A stretch of 64,000 nucleotides of DNA from Cuscuta epithymum (GCA_945859915.1 CAMAPF010000021.1:4299501-4363500), one strand, 5' to 3'. Counted from the stretch's first letter, positions 45,874 to 58,125 are shown. Numbers and translations are program-made. The notes: generated from the letters alone by a model not told the origin.

Positions 45874-48532
45874 ATTACAAGAAACAGATGAATTTTTATT
45901 GATGAAGAAGAACAATTACAGAAATAGAAGAGAGAGTATGGCCGAAGCCCCCAATGAGCCAAAGCCCCCCAAAAAGAAAGAGAAAGTTCTCGATCTTCCC
46001 AAGTCCCAAAATAACCTCCCAAAAAACCCCTTGCTACTCCCATCTAACTTCTATTTATAGTATTCCCACTACAAACTGTAGATATTAGCTACTCACTACT
46101 TTATTATTATTTCTGGGTCCATTAGGCCCAATTCTTAACAGTCTATTAGGCCCGGTACCTATCAATACTCCCCCTAAACATCCACCTTGCCATCAAGGTG
46201 GTTGATAGGAAACAACCAAAACCTCCTTCTTTTCCTTCATTCTAGTACCCCACCCCTCCCTTTCCAATACTTGATTGCCTGTTGGACCTGTAGCTTTGCT
46301 ACTCCCATCCTACTCCTTATGTATTTCACAGCAGAGTTATACCGATTCCAGAACACTTTATCCAGAATTTTGATTCCTTCAGATTATTTGGAGGCTAAGG
46401 TGCATCCTGCTGCAAAATAGAGGTCATCAACTTCTGGCTTTTGAACACTTTCCTCTTCAATGCCATTAGGTAACCCTTGATAGCTCAGTAATTTTCCTTT
46501 TCCAGTCTTATTTAATGAAGGATCTCCATGTATGATTACCTTCTGCCCCTGAACCTCCAATTTGATGGTCTGATTTTGGAAGTTAATCTGAGTATCTCCC
46601 AAGCTTGTAAGCCAGTCCATGCCCAACACCATATCTGTTCCCCTCCACTCAAACATATAGAAAGGTTGTTGTATTTTCAGCCCTTGCAGTTCCAATTCCA
46701 ACCCCTCACATATTCTATTGTTAGTGATTTGATCTCCATTACCTATCTGTATAGAGTATCTTCTTATCATATGGTAGGGTAACTCCCATTTTCTCACAAA
46801 CTCTTGAGAAATGAAGTTATGGGATGCACCAGTATGTATAAGGATTTCAACCTTCTTTTCTCTAGATTTCCACTTCAATTCTCCTTTCATCTTGAATGTT
46901 TTCATGCTTGGAATCTCTTCCTTACTTATTGAAGATATTTGCATAGTTCTGAATTCCATTTCAGTTTCATCTTCCTCCTTGGTATCCTTCCTGACAGATT
47001 CAGTTTCTTTTTCTCCTCCAGAATCCTCCACAAGAATAATTTTATAGTGTTTCATTTTGCAGACATGACCTCGGTTCCAATTTTCCCCACATTTGAAGCA
47101 GAGTCCCTTCTTGCTTCTGTCCAAAAGTTCTTCTTGGATAATCTGGGACCTTCCCTTCTGAAATTTAGGTCTATGCCTTCCTCCTTAGTCTTGGAATCCC
47201 CTGAACCTTTATCAACACTAGCAGTAGGGTGGCTTAAGCTCTGCCATCTACTCCCTTCTCCCCATTTCTGGCTTGAATTTGGAAGGCTAGGTTAATTCTG
47301 CCTTCTCCTCTTTCCTTCATCCTTATTCTTCACAAACAAGGTTTCAGAATTCTTATTCTCAATTGCGGAAGCAGTATCCATAACTTCTGCCAACGTTCTA
47401 GTACAATGTAACTTCAATTCTGCTCTTATATCTCTTTTCAATCCCTTAAGAAAGACTCCTCTCAAGACTTCTTCAGTTAAGTGGCCTTGTGACGCGATAG
47501 CAGTTTCAAATTTGTCTCGGTACTCCTGAATTGTCCCCTTCTGCTTCAGGCTAAACAGAGGCCCCAGCGGATCCTGTACCAGATCAGGTTGAAATCGCTT
47601 GGTCAAAGCTTGAGTAAAAGAGTCCCAGTTTTGATGCGTAGCCTGCCTCTCCCACCATTGAAACCAGCTGAGAGCGTGGTCCTCCATAGCAACTACAACG
47701 ACATCAATTTTCTGTTCCGCTTCAGTTTGATTCAAGCGGAAATATCGGTTCATTCTAACCAGCCAACCGAAGGCGTCTTCCCTATTGAAAAGAGGTAAAT
47801 CAATTTTTCTGCCTATCAGATGATGATTTCGATAATACCTATGTTGATCTCGACTACGATGAGAAATAGAATGATGATCCGATCCTTCTGAACTGTCCTC
47901 TTCTTTCGTCTTTCTACGATGATGAGATGTGCGATGAGAAGTCGCTGAGTGATGTGAATTGCTCCTCAAGCAATCTGGACCTCGATTCAGCACTGTCGCG
48001 ATACTAGCTTGCAACACTGCGACACTCGTTGCTAGATTCCTCTCCATACTCATATGCGACTCTCGCATCTCCGTCATGTTTCTTCCGAACTCCACCATCT
48101 GCCTCTCGATGTCATTCACGCGTCCTTCCATCTTCGCTCGAGTTTGTCTCATCCAGTGATCATCTCTCTCTGATACCAATGATAGAGAACTCCAGCAATC
48201 CATACAATTAACATAAAGATTAACAAGAAACAGATGAATTTTTATTGATGAAGAAGAACAATTACAGAAATTGAAGAGAGAGAGACTGAGAGAGTATGGC
48301 CGAAGCCCCCAATGAGCCGAAGCCCCCTAAAAGAAAGAGAAAGTTCTCGATCTTCCCAAGTCCCAAAATAATCCCCCAAAAGAAAGAGAAAGCCTCCCTT
48401 GCTACTCCCATCTAACTTCTATTTATAGTATTCCCACTACAAACTGTACATATTAGCTACTCACTACTTTATTATTATTTCTGGGTCCATTAGGCCCAAT
48501 TCTTAACAGTCTATTAGGCCCGGTACCTATCA
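45874..48532 (-). mobile_element. Ty3/Gypsy-type LTR element carrying only gag and protease
   Basis: LTRs at 45874-46164 (outer ~45 bp missing) and 48180-48532. Orientation minus: primer-binding site TGGTATCAGAG (complement of 48168-48178) next to the right LTR and polypurine tract TTAGGGGGAGTAT (complement of 46165-46177) next to the left. Internal coding is gag, zinc knuckle and protease; reverse transcriptase, RNase H and integrase are absent. The expected 5-bp target duplication (TGCAC after 48532) has no partner on the left, consistent with the left-edge deletion. Neighbouring ~575-bp repeat units show the uninterrupted target. Confidence 0.88.
46384..48152 (-). pseudogene. gag-protease reading frame of the Ty3-type element (disrupted)
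   Basis: From the first ATG after the primer site (48152): a coiled/basic N-terminus, then the gag fold with DLPLFNREDAFGWLVRMNRY, ALSWFQWWERQATHQNWDSF and LTKRFQPDLVQDPLGPLFSL, typical of plant Ty3/Gypsy gag. An in-frame TAA ends this part at 47292. After a frame change near 47130 it resumes with GLCFKCGENWNRGHVCK (CCHC knuckle), and a retropepsin-like domain ILIHTGASHNFISQEF and MVLGMDWLTSLG. The active-site Asp of the DTGA/DSGA motif is His (CAT) here. Polyprotein stops at 46384 with no RT. Not functional. Confidence 0.87.
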
Positions 48533-49450
48533 TGCACCCACATTCAGAAATATCTAAACCCCTATGGTTTTGCAATATGAAAACACAAAGAAAAACTAAA
48601 TTTATAAAGAAATACTCATTCATGAAATTTAGACATATTCCCATAAGAGATTTGACTTTTGTTATATGCCCAGCAGAAAGAAAAAATTTCTTTTTACCAA
48701 TGATGATGATGATGAGTTGAGATGATCATTGGCTGAGAAACATGCCAAAGAGGAGGCAACCCCGGTTGAAATTGCTCTGTATCCATCTCTGCACGTTTCC
48801 AGCCTCACACTTAAAACTATTGAGATAAAATGCAGCAACCGGGAGTGATCTATCAAAGTTGATTGCTCAAATGGTATAAAAGTACGTTCATACTATTATA
48901 CTATTGTATGAGCTGATTAAAACATACATTCTATTAGGAAGTAGTAAAAGTATTAGTTACTATATGAAACAAATAACCTATTCTATTTTGTTAAGGAATA
49001 AATAACATATTCTTACCACACCCTGTTAGCAGCTCTGCAGCAGTAGAGATATATAATACTCATAAGAGAGTTGCATATGATGAGTTGAGATGAATGATGG
49101 ACTTGATTATAAAAAATCACCCCTTGTATGGTTATTGGAAAACCAAATCTGACATTATTTTAAGGCCATGTACCCACATTCATAATTATCTGAATCCCGA
49201 ATGATTTTGCTCTATGAAAACACAAAGAAAAATTAAATTTATAAAAATACTCATCCATGAAATTTAGCCATCTGCCCAGAAGAGAATTGATCACTTTTGC
49301 TGTATATACCCCAGAAGGCCAGAACAAAGAATGAATCTTTTTGCAAAAAAATGAATAAAAACACAAAATCATTCATGATGTATAGCCATCTACCATACCC
49401 AGAAAAGATTCAATCATTGCTACATGAAAAACGTAAAATGCAGCAAGTGG

Positions 49451-50143
49451 ACTGCTCAAATCACATAATCAAAACAAGTAATTGACAGAGTGGGAAGATC
49501 TCTCAAACTAAAGAAAGCATAAAATAAACATCACAAACCCAAACAAATCAACTGACTAAACAAGGATTTATCATGAAGTTGGTGTGTATGCAGGTTAACG
49601 ACTGAGGAGGACCAAGAAGAATTGAAGATGAATTCATAGACAGAAACCTTGGATCGACGAAAATGCAGGTAAGTTTCACTGGAGGGAAGTTGATCGTACG
49701 ATGATCTGATCACTGTAATCTAGCTATCTGCTGCGTGATATATGCTTATCGACTCAGGGGGCGGCATGATACTAATATATAGACTGAGAAGGATGACGCT
49801 GCGGCTTACTCTCTGCATAGAAATTTGAAGAAGTGACGGAACTGGAAATGGGTTGGCAAAAACACGAGGAGGAAGCAGAAAGAGTTTGAAATACGCTGCG
49901 CTTTATACGTCTTTCGGTCTGTTGTGCGCCAAAAATCAGAGTAAAAACCGTCTTCTTCTTTTGTCTCTCTCATACAACGGCAAATGTAATAGGGAGTATA
50001 TTACTGTAATAATAATAATTGCAATTATTTCAATAATAATTATAGTAATAATAATTGAATTTGAAAAATGTTTGGGGTACGTGATCTTTCGGTATACGTT
50101 TTTATGTACATATATTTGGCTAGCCCCTATATGGTATCCTATA
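49451..50143. other. Distal 5' flank of the OTU locus
   Basis: Follows the last ~575-bp unit. No gene recognised. Contains aaaatgcaggtaagt near 49660 (a donor-like site on +) but no supporting frame, and an (AAT)n-like stretch at 50010-50050. Confidence 0.35.
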
Positions 50144-50149
50144 TCCTAT

Positions 50150-50242
<93 letters not shown>
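50144..50242. repeat. (TA)n microsatellite
   Basis: About 95 bp of TA, broken once or twice; forms the left border of the 50243-52659 element. Confidence 0.95.
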
Positions 50243-51128
50243 GGGGTGAGATCACATGCAAACTAGTCCTCCCATGCAAACCTACAAACTAATCTCATCC
50301 ATCTGTTATTTAGAATTGGAGAGCCGTGATGTGCAAGGCCTACTGTTTGTCTATGTGGTGAGATGCATGAAATAAAATAACCGAAAGCCCACTAGCATGC
50401 AACGGTTATTGGGAAGGTCACATGTGTAAATTCAATTTCAACTAATCATGTCGTAAATCTAAAATTGGAAATGGAATAATGACTAAATCCCACCATTTAT
50501 GAACTTTCCACTAACTTTCCACTAATATATTAACCGGCCAAATATATGAAAAATATGAAAATGCATAAGATTATGGGCATGTAACATTTTCTTTAAATCC
50601 AAATTTCAGCTACATAATCTACATTTCGTAATCAGATTATGCGCATAAATATTCTCCATGAATGGAATCCCTTTTTTGCATTCGTAAATTGCAAAATAAC
50701 TTTCTCGTTTTAATTAATAATTAATTGTAATTAATTCATTAAATAAATAACTTGATTTTCGGAATTATGCACTTCCTAATTAACCTTTCATTTTTAGCAT
50801 TGCATATTAAGGTTATGGAATGTGCATAATATATTGATAATGAGTGCATAGTTTATATTAGAACTTTTAACATATTAAGTTTGAAAGAAATGATGAATAT
50901 TAAGGTGGAAGTGCATGCATATTAAGGTTGTCCAATATGCATATAAACGTTATTGGATGTGCATATTAATGTTAGATGATGTGCATTATATATTTATAAT
51001 ATCTCCACAACTTATATTAGAACTGCATAGTGATAAATATGTCGATCTTGCATTTAGGTAGTTTATTATATGTTGCATTTAATCATTATAACATATTCAT
51101 TTTAGAAGTTCGTATATTGCATGTCAAT

Positions 51129-51833
51129 CAGCGGCGGACCTGGTGGGGGGCAAGTAGGGGCTGCAGTCCCCCCAAAATAAAAATAAAAAATATTTTTTTT
51201 GATATAAATAAATATATAAATAGATATGTCCCCCCAAAATTAAAAAATATGCAGTACTACTCCGTATTAGTTATCAAAATAGAGGAACTGGCACTATGGC
51301 GCACTACTCCATACTTCTAGGCTTAGCCCATATCTAGCTATCCGTATAGATTTTTATTAAAAATAGATGGGTCCCTAACTCCACTAACTAAAATACAAAA
51401 TTATTTTTTACATTTCAGTATTTCACACAACATATCAATCTTAAATTGGTGATCAATTTTATGTTTATATAAAGTCATGCTTAATTTTTGCTGTAATAAA
51501 ATTTGGCTTTAATATTTTTTTGGGTAATTCGAGTTTGCATCCCATTTTATTGTTCAAATTGGACTTTGCACCTCATTTTTAAAATTCTTTGTTATTACAC
51601 CCCAATTCCATATGAAAAGACAAAAGTGCCCCTCAATCATATGGTCATACCAAGAATATGTTGAAGGCTTAATGGAGGGGCATTTTTGTCTTTTCATATG
51701 GAGTTGGGGTGCAAAAACAATTTTTTTAAAAAAAATTGTGCAAAATTCAATTTGGACAATAAAATGGAGTGCAAACTCAAATTACCCCGAATTTTTTTGC
51801 CCCTGCACATAAAAAATCCTGCGTCCGCCGCCG
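51129..51833. mobile_element. hAT (Tip100-type) MITE nested in the (TA)n-bounded element
   Basis: 705 bp. Ends CAGCGGCGGACCTGG and inverted CGGCGGCGGACGCAGG; perfect 8-bp target duplication ATGTCAAT (51121-51128, 51834-51841). It in turn contains a foldback element at about 51522-51787. Confidence 0.85.
51522..51787. mobile_element. Foldback MITE nested in the hAT MITE
   Basis: ~266 bp long inverted repeat: GGGTAATTCGAGTTTGCATC and, inverted from the right, GGGTAATTTGAGTTTGCACT, continuing inwards through TTGTCCAAATTG and TTCATATGAAAAGACAAAA-type arms. The flanks are T-rich and no clean 9-bp duplication can be called, so superfamily (MULE-like?) is uncertain. Confidence 0.65.
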
Positions 51834-52656
51834 ATGTCAATATGATGATATGTGTATTTTACAAGTTCATATTGCACCTTGTCGCTATGTGCACTTTATC
51901 ATTGGGACATGTGCATTTAGAATTGACGTTCATATATTGCATTTTAGTAAGATGATATATGCACTTTAGAAGTTCACACTGCATCTTATCGCTACGGCAT
52001 CTGCATTGTATACTCAACAGACATGCATACTAAATTTATGAGGTCACAAAATGCATAGTGTTTCTGGTACATTAAGATAGAAAATTTGAAACATTTTTTT
52101 TTTTTGCATAAATATGAAATTGATGAACTTCATGAAAACAAAAATCAAAACGTTAAATATGATAAATCTCATAATAGAAAAAATTAAGATGTTCTTTTCT
52201 GGTGTGCATACTAGATTCAAATCCAAAATGTCAAAATCTGTTAAATCTTATAAAGAATTAAAAAAAATTCCGACAGCCAATATTTCATGGGAGAGAAGAT
52301 GGAGATGAAGTTATAACCAAAACAATGAAGAGTTACTTATGTTCCAAGAAGCTCTCTATTAATGGTGACTGGAGATGGAGAAGGAGATGAAGATGGAGAT
52401 GAAAAATGGAGATGAAGAGAAGCTTTGAATCCTGGAGAAAGGACTTGTTGATGGTGAACGTGATAGGAGAGAAGGAAGTATCGATGCAAGAAGTTATGGA
52501 AAGCTAGGGTACGCTGATTTTATTTCCAAAAATAAAAGAAACAAAAAGACTACGTAGCCCATCAGTCAAATGATGAACTGTGTGGTAATCTAATTAAGAT
52601 GGATGGGCCACAATTAGTTTGTAGGTTAGCATGTTAAGCCTAGTTTGTATTTGATC

Positions 52657-52659
<3 letters not shown>

Positions 52660-52720
<61 letters not shown>
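52660..52720. repeat. (TA)n microsatellite
   Basis: 61 bp of TA at the right border of the 50243-52659 element. Confidence 0.95.
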
Positions 52721-52722
<2 letters not shown>

Positions 52723-55480
52723 TGGTGTAGGTACATCAAGCCCAACTAACTAAGATAACTCATTAACCAATACAAGCAATTTTTTTCCGATGGCATTTCT
52801 GTAATTGAAGCGAAAAATCGTGGCTTCCTCTAAATGAGCATTAGTGTACTTTTAATGAGTATCAGACATGTTCTATTGAGTATTAGGAGGCTAACAATAA
52901 GCATCACTTCATATCTTCTAATTAAATTTTCCTTCTTTTATAAAAACTTATTAAATTAATAAATTATATCTATAATTCACTCCTATGAAATTGAATATAC
53001 GAATTTAATGTAATACGATACTTTTGATACATGCATTGATATGACATTTTAAAAATGAGCATAACGTCAATACTAAATGAGCATACATAACTTACAAAGT
53101 GCGCATTGGTATGAAAATCGTAAGGTTTGTTAGTTGAACATTACGACATTTTTTCATTTAACATTAAACATCTGCTATTGAGATGAAAATCATGATCTAT
53201 GTTGAATGAACTTTTAATGAGCATCAAACCTATTAAATTAAATTTTATTTATAATCAATTCTTATGAATTTCAATATACGAATATAATGTAATGGTACTT
53301 TTAAAATGTTCATTGATATGTCACTTTATAAATGAGCATAACATCAATACCAAATGAGCATATATAACTTACAACATGCGCATTGATAAGAAAATCGTAA
53401 AGTTTGTTAGTTGAACACCACTACATTTTCATTGAACATCAAATCTCCTCTATGGAGATGGAAACCACATTTTTTGTTAAATGAGCATTAATGAATTTTT
53501 AATGAGAATCAGACATATTTTGTTGAGTATTAGGAGTCTAATACTTACATCGTCATATATGATTCATATCATTTAATTCTCTTTTCTTATTTTTTCTTTT
53601 ATAATAATTTCTTAAATTATAGGCTAAAGGGTCAAATAGGTCCCTGTACCTTTCCGGATTGCTCAATTTGCCCCCTGAACCCCCAAAAGCTCCAACTAGC
53701 ACCTTGAACTCGATAAAAAGATTCGAATTTCACTTTTAGCAGGTCACAAGCCGGTCATCGCCACGTCACCCGGTAGGGTGCCAACTGTGCATGTGACGTG
53801 GCAACTTAGGGGGTCAAATAAGCCCCTGAACCCGACCGAATCGTTCAATTTACCCCCTCAACCCTTAAAAAATGTCAAAATTACGAAAAATAGAAATAAA
53901 AAATGAAAATAGAAAATAAAAAATAGAATAAAAAATAAGTCAAAAATATAAAATATAAATATTTTTCATATTTTTTGGTAAATTCAAAATAAAGAAATAA
54001 AATATAAACTAAAAGAAATTAATTCTTACATATAATACGATAAAAAAGTGTAGTTACTACATGTAGTTACTATTTTTATATTTTAATTCTTATATATGAG
54101 TAATTTTTATGTTACTATATATATATATAAGTGTAATCGGTAACTTTGAATTAGTTACATAAGAATTGTATATTTATTTTTAGTATATTTTTAAATAAAT
54201 TAAGAAATACGTAGTGTGAAACAAAAAAATACAAATGAATAATTTAAACATAATGCTTCGTATAAATTATCAAACCAAAAACCTAAAATTTGTGTTATAT
54301 TACAAACCATTAGATATAATACACAAAATAAAAATTTAAATATAGTTGGTAAAAATACATTGCTTATTTCTTATATGAAATATACGTAGTAGTTATAAAA
54401 TATGGAAATAAACTTAAGATTGTTTTAGTTTATATTTTACTTTTTATTTTGAATTAACTGTAAATGATAAATATTTCATATTAATATATCTTATATTTTA
54501 GACATGTATTTTATTTAAAATTTTATTTTATATTTATTATTTTATTTTATTTTATTTTATTTTATTTTTAAAATTTGACATTTTTTAGGGTTGAGGGGGT
54601 AAATTGAACGATTCGGTCGGGTTCAGGGGCTTATTTGACCCCCTAAGTTGCCACGTTACATGCACAGCTGGCACCCTATCGGATGACGTGGCGATGACCG
54701 GCTTGTGACCTGCTAAAAGTGAAATTTGAATCTTTTTATCGAGTTCAGGGTGCTAATTGGAGCTTTTTTGGGTTCAGGGAGCAAATTGAGCAATCCAGAA
54801 AGGTACAGGGACCTATTTGACCCTTTAGCCTAAATTATATGTATACTCCTATGAATTTCAATATGCAAATCTAATTTAATATTATACTTTTGAAGTATTC
54901 ATTGATATGAAAATCGTAAACTCAATTATTTGAGTATCAAGACATGTTCATTGAGCATCAAGCTTTCTCTATTGAACATATGTACTCTACAATTGAGTAT
55001 ACAAAATTTGGACACCTTATATTTTATCTAAACATTTTCATTTAGTATCTTGTTCTCTACTATTGAGCGTCATTATGATGTGTAACGAGCATTAGAGCTC
55101 TCAAATTGAGTATACAAATTTCAAAATCACATTTAAGTACCAAAACATCTTCATTGAATATCATATTCTCGACTATTGAGAATTGATCGAGACTATGTGT
55201 ATTGAGCATCGGAACTTTGCAATTAAAAATATAAAAAATTTAAAACTTGTTTGAGCATCAAGACATCTTCATTAAATATTGTGTTTTCTACTATTGAGCA
55301 TGCATTGGAATTATTTGAGCAAGATACAATCAGGTCGTGTGAGTTTCGTCGCCATTGATATAACATTTTAAATTGAGCATAACATTATTACTGAATAAGT
55401 AGACATAATTTACAAAATGAGAATAAAAAAATTCGAAAACTAATTTAAAATCTCTAATGTGTTCAAATATTCAATTGTGC
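52721..55480. repeat. Degenerate AT-rich tandem repeats rich in AATGAGCAT words, split by a MULE
   Basis: At least three diverged copies of a ~300-350-bp unit: ATTTCAATATACGAAT-like starts near 52990, 53270 and 54850, each followed by ACTTTT, TTCATTGATATG and AAAATCGTAA in order. More than 15 occurrences of (A)ATGAGCAT/TTGAGTATC. No coding potential. The MULE at 53622 is inserted in the second unit. A (TTTTA)n tract inside that MULE is at 54536-54568. Confidence 0.65.
53622..54830. mobile_element. Non-autonomous MULE with ~250-bp terminal inverted repeats
   Basis: 1209 bp. Left arm starts GGCTAAAGGGTCAAATAGGT, right arm is its inverse; the arms pair for ~250 bp (53622-53876 with 54574-54830) with few mismatches. 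Perfect 9-bp target duplication TAAATTATA (53613-53621, 54831-54839), diagnostic of Mutator-like elements. The ~700-bp core is extremely AT-rich and has no transposase. Confidence 0.93.
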
Positions 55481-56412
55481 ATGTTCATTTCTTTTAAGAG
55501 TTAAAATAAAGCTCATTTCTATAATATTTACATATAATAGATTTATTATTAACAATTGACTAAACTATCATTATACTCCGGCATATAAAAATGAGAAATA
55601 CAATAAATTTTAGTTCCAAAATAATTTATAATTTATCGTTTTTCAATTATAAAATTAATCATATTCTTTTTAGTATACTCATTCACATTTACCCATGCAC
55701 ATTTATTTTAAACACTATACTCATTTTTTTGGAAGGAAACACTTAACTCATTTTAGTATAACACATGAGTCATGTTAATAATTAACACGCAATTTTAAAA
55801 CAAGTGCCACAAAATCTATTTAATTAATAAATATTAATCTTAAAACTAAGAATATAAAAAACATAGATACCTTAAATATTTTATAATTCACAATTTAATG
55901 AAATATTTGAATTATAACGAAGGTTGATTACAAAAATAAAAAAAAAAAAAAAGAAGTAGGCCTTAAGTCACATTATATATATTGCATAATTTTTATAAAT
56001 TAAAATTAATGAGAAAGTTTGGTAAGGGAAAAAAACAAATAGGAAAGAGGTGGTTTTGGAGTGACTAACGTAATGTAAGAAGCAAAAAAAAATAGAAAAA
56101 AAGGCTAGAGAGCAAAAGGCATGATACGTTATAATTCTAGGCAAAAGGCTAGAATTGCATCATATTACAAAATACCGGGTGTATAGCTACACTCGGATGT
56201 ATGTTATAATTTATGATACTTGGAATACTTGTCCTCCACTCAGAGAGTTGTTTGTTTACAGTTTCAACTTCCAATTCCCAATTCCTCCAACCTAGCTTCA
56301 TCTTCTCAATTCAGTTCTACATATAAAATCGATACATCACAATAATATAAAAAAGCTAATGATTTTTTAAATCCAAACATTTATACTCAAATCAATTGAA
56401 TACTCATTCAAT
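55481..56412. other. AT-rich intergenic DNA
   Basis: No gene or clear element recognised; AT-rich with short A-runs. Confidence 0.4.
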
Positions 56413-56422
56413 AATGGAATAA

Positions 56423-56579
56423 TATTTTTTTACTCCAGGGGGCGTCTGGGGATGGAGGCGGGAGGGGAGGGGGCTGGAGTAATTAATCAGGACTGAAACA
56501 CACTCTATTGAGTTTCGAACCTGAGACCTCCCGTAAGAGAGAGTGAGTCAGCGACCAGCTGGGCTGGACCGCTTCATGT
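56423..56579 (-). mobile_element. tRNA-type SINE with palindromic 3' end, copy 3 (short subfamily)
   Basis: Minus orientation. T-run, then ACTCCAGG ... CTGGAGT arms around a C-rich (here G-rich) stretch, GAGTTTCGAACCTGAGACC as B-box complement, and CAGCTGGGCTGGACCGCTTC at the 5' end. Target duplication AATGGAATAA (56413-56422, 56580-56589). It lacks ~20 bp after the B box that copies 1 and 2 have. Confidence 0.85.
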
Positions 56580-56747
56580 AATGGAATAAAAATTCTAAAA
56601 GTTATTTAATATGTAGTATTTGATTTGAAGTAACGCAACTCATTATTTTAAGCAGTTTGTGTCTTACATTAACAAAATAAGCAATTTGAGTAAAAGAACC
56701 GATGAAACAAATGACAGATCTACATTTTTTATTTTTCTTCCTTAATA

Positions 56748-57007
56748 CTCCCTCGTCCCAATTTGATGGTCTGATTGTGGTTTAGGGAGGTTGGACTGAC
56801 GATAAAGCAAACAGATCGTTGTCCATACTCAAATTGCACTTTTAGCAAACAACATACATGTTTAGAAATTACATCACAAGCTTTTACAAAGTCGCCAAAA
56901 GAAAAATCAAATTTGATAAAAGTTATATATATAAAGTTAGAGATTAAGAGTGATTTGTGTTGATCAAGTTAATAACAAACATAATCATCAAATTGAGACC
57001 AAGGTAG
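56748..57007. mobile_element. Stowaway MITE
   Basis: 260 bp, ends CTCCCTCGTCCCAATTTGAT and inverted CTACCTTGGTCTCAATTTGA, TA on both sides (56746-56747, 57008-57009). Related in its interior (gacgataaagcaaacagatc) to the 34234 copy. Confidence 0.87.
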
Positions 57008-57009
57008 TA

Positions 57010-57900
57010 TATAATAGTCCTCTTCTGTAGAACCAGTTTAACAACTTAAAAACTCCTCTATTCTGTGCCTCTTTTAGACGTCCTAGCTTTGCTAAAGCTT
57101 CTCATATCTATTTTAGAATATAATCAACACTCTTGAATGATTAATTAATCATCAAATATCAAAAGTATACACATATAACATCATAGTTATCATCAATCAC
57201 CTCATTATCTTGTTTACCCATTAAATTTCAACGAGAAATTTAAGTTGGGACTAATATAGTTTTAATTAGTGTTTTTTCACCAATCTCAATTGTCGGTCAA
57301 TAAGAACATTAGAATTCTCTGTTTAATAATATATTAGAAAAAATACTTGTAACAAAAATTAATAGAATGTTTTAAATTCGAATTATTTAAGTCTCAAACA
57401 TATCAAATCAGATTTAAATAGACCAGATAAGATGAACGTAGTACGGTAGTAACATGGAAAGTAACTAGTAGTGATATAAGAAATCAAAAATTGCATAAAA
57501 ATTGTTGGTGAAGTTTATAGTTTTCTAATTTTAATGTCTTGTTAGTTACATTTTTATACATGTGTAAAAAAGCCTTCTTGTTCCTTCCAACTCTAGTCAC
57601 AAATATGCATATTTAAATACCTATCGGAATGAGTCTATGTAGATTAATATTAAAATGGATCAATTTCTCTTGAAAGGTTCTTCACCTTTTTTACTTCTGC
57701 TTCGACTTCCAACTGCTCTTTGCGTGTAGCCTTCTTGTTCCTTTCAACTCTAGTCACAACTTTGGTTTTTTGCATGATTGCATCCTTCATTATTCGTAAT
57801 CAGAGTTTGAATTCCATAATGCATCAGGTGATATACTTCTATTGGTGTATATTATTTAAATTGTTAATTCAATTGAACGATGCATCGTTCAATTAGCCGG
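57010..57900. other. AT-rich intergenic DNA
   Basis: No gene recognised. Two nearby stretches repeat agccttcttgttcctt (near 57571 and 57728), a short local duplication. Confidence 0.4.
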
Positions 57901-57904
57901 TTAA

Positions 57905-58067
57905 GGATGTCTTTATTTGGACTGTAATTCGTCCCAGACTAGATCAAACCAGATCATATCACACCAGACCAGACTTAGATAGTTATAAAAATACAAAGAA
58001 ACCAGGCCAGACAAGACCAGATCAGATCAGACCAGACCAGCAAATTACAATCCAAGTAAAAACATCC
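57905..58067. mobile_element. Harbinger/Tourist-like MITE
   Basis: 163 bp, ends GGATGTCTTTATTTGGACTG and inverted GGATGTTTTTACTTGGATTG, TAA on both sides (57902-57904, 58068-58070). Interior of CAGAC/CCAGA pentamers. Sister of the 17203-17334 element. Confidence 0.85.
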
Positions 58068-58125
58068 TAATACCCATATGGTCCTTCAACTAAACACCTT
58101 TACTCAATTTGGTACCTGACAATAG

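Larger units (their letters stand above)
44445..49450. repeat. Tandem ~575-bp repeats upstream of OTU copy B, interrupted by a Ty3-type element
   Basis: Four units recognised by the shared start ATTAAAACATACATTCTATT and by CAGCAGTTCATATATAATGC, TTCTTTGAAAGACAAA and CACATTCAGAATTATCTAAA in fixed order, beginning near 44480, 45057, 45635 and 48910; spacing about 575-580 bp (about 615 for the third once the insertion is removed). A fifth, partial unit lies at 26310-26600 upstream of OTU copy C. No coding potential seen. They probably amplified from the 5' flank of the OTU gene. Confidence 0.85.
50243..52659. mobile_element. (TA)n-bounded element with imperfect ~60-bp terminal inverted repeats
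   Basis: Left end GGGGTGAGATCACATGCAAA, ACTAGTCC..., CCTACAAACTAATC; right end inverted: TTAGAGATCAAATACAAACT, CTAACCTACAAACTAATT. Outside both ends is pure TA repeat (50144-50242, 52660-52720), as in Micron-type elements that insert into TA microsatellites. Interior is AT-rich with many TGCATATTA/GTGCAT words and no transposase. A hAT MITE (51129-51833) is nested inside. Confidence 0.65.

Noticed and set aside
46939..48211. Plus-strand frames through 46528-48211
   Set aside because: Antisense of the gag-protease region.
50068..50292. Frame reading Ile-Tyr repeats
   Set aside because: Translation of the (TA)n microsatellite.
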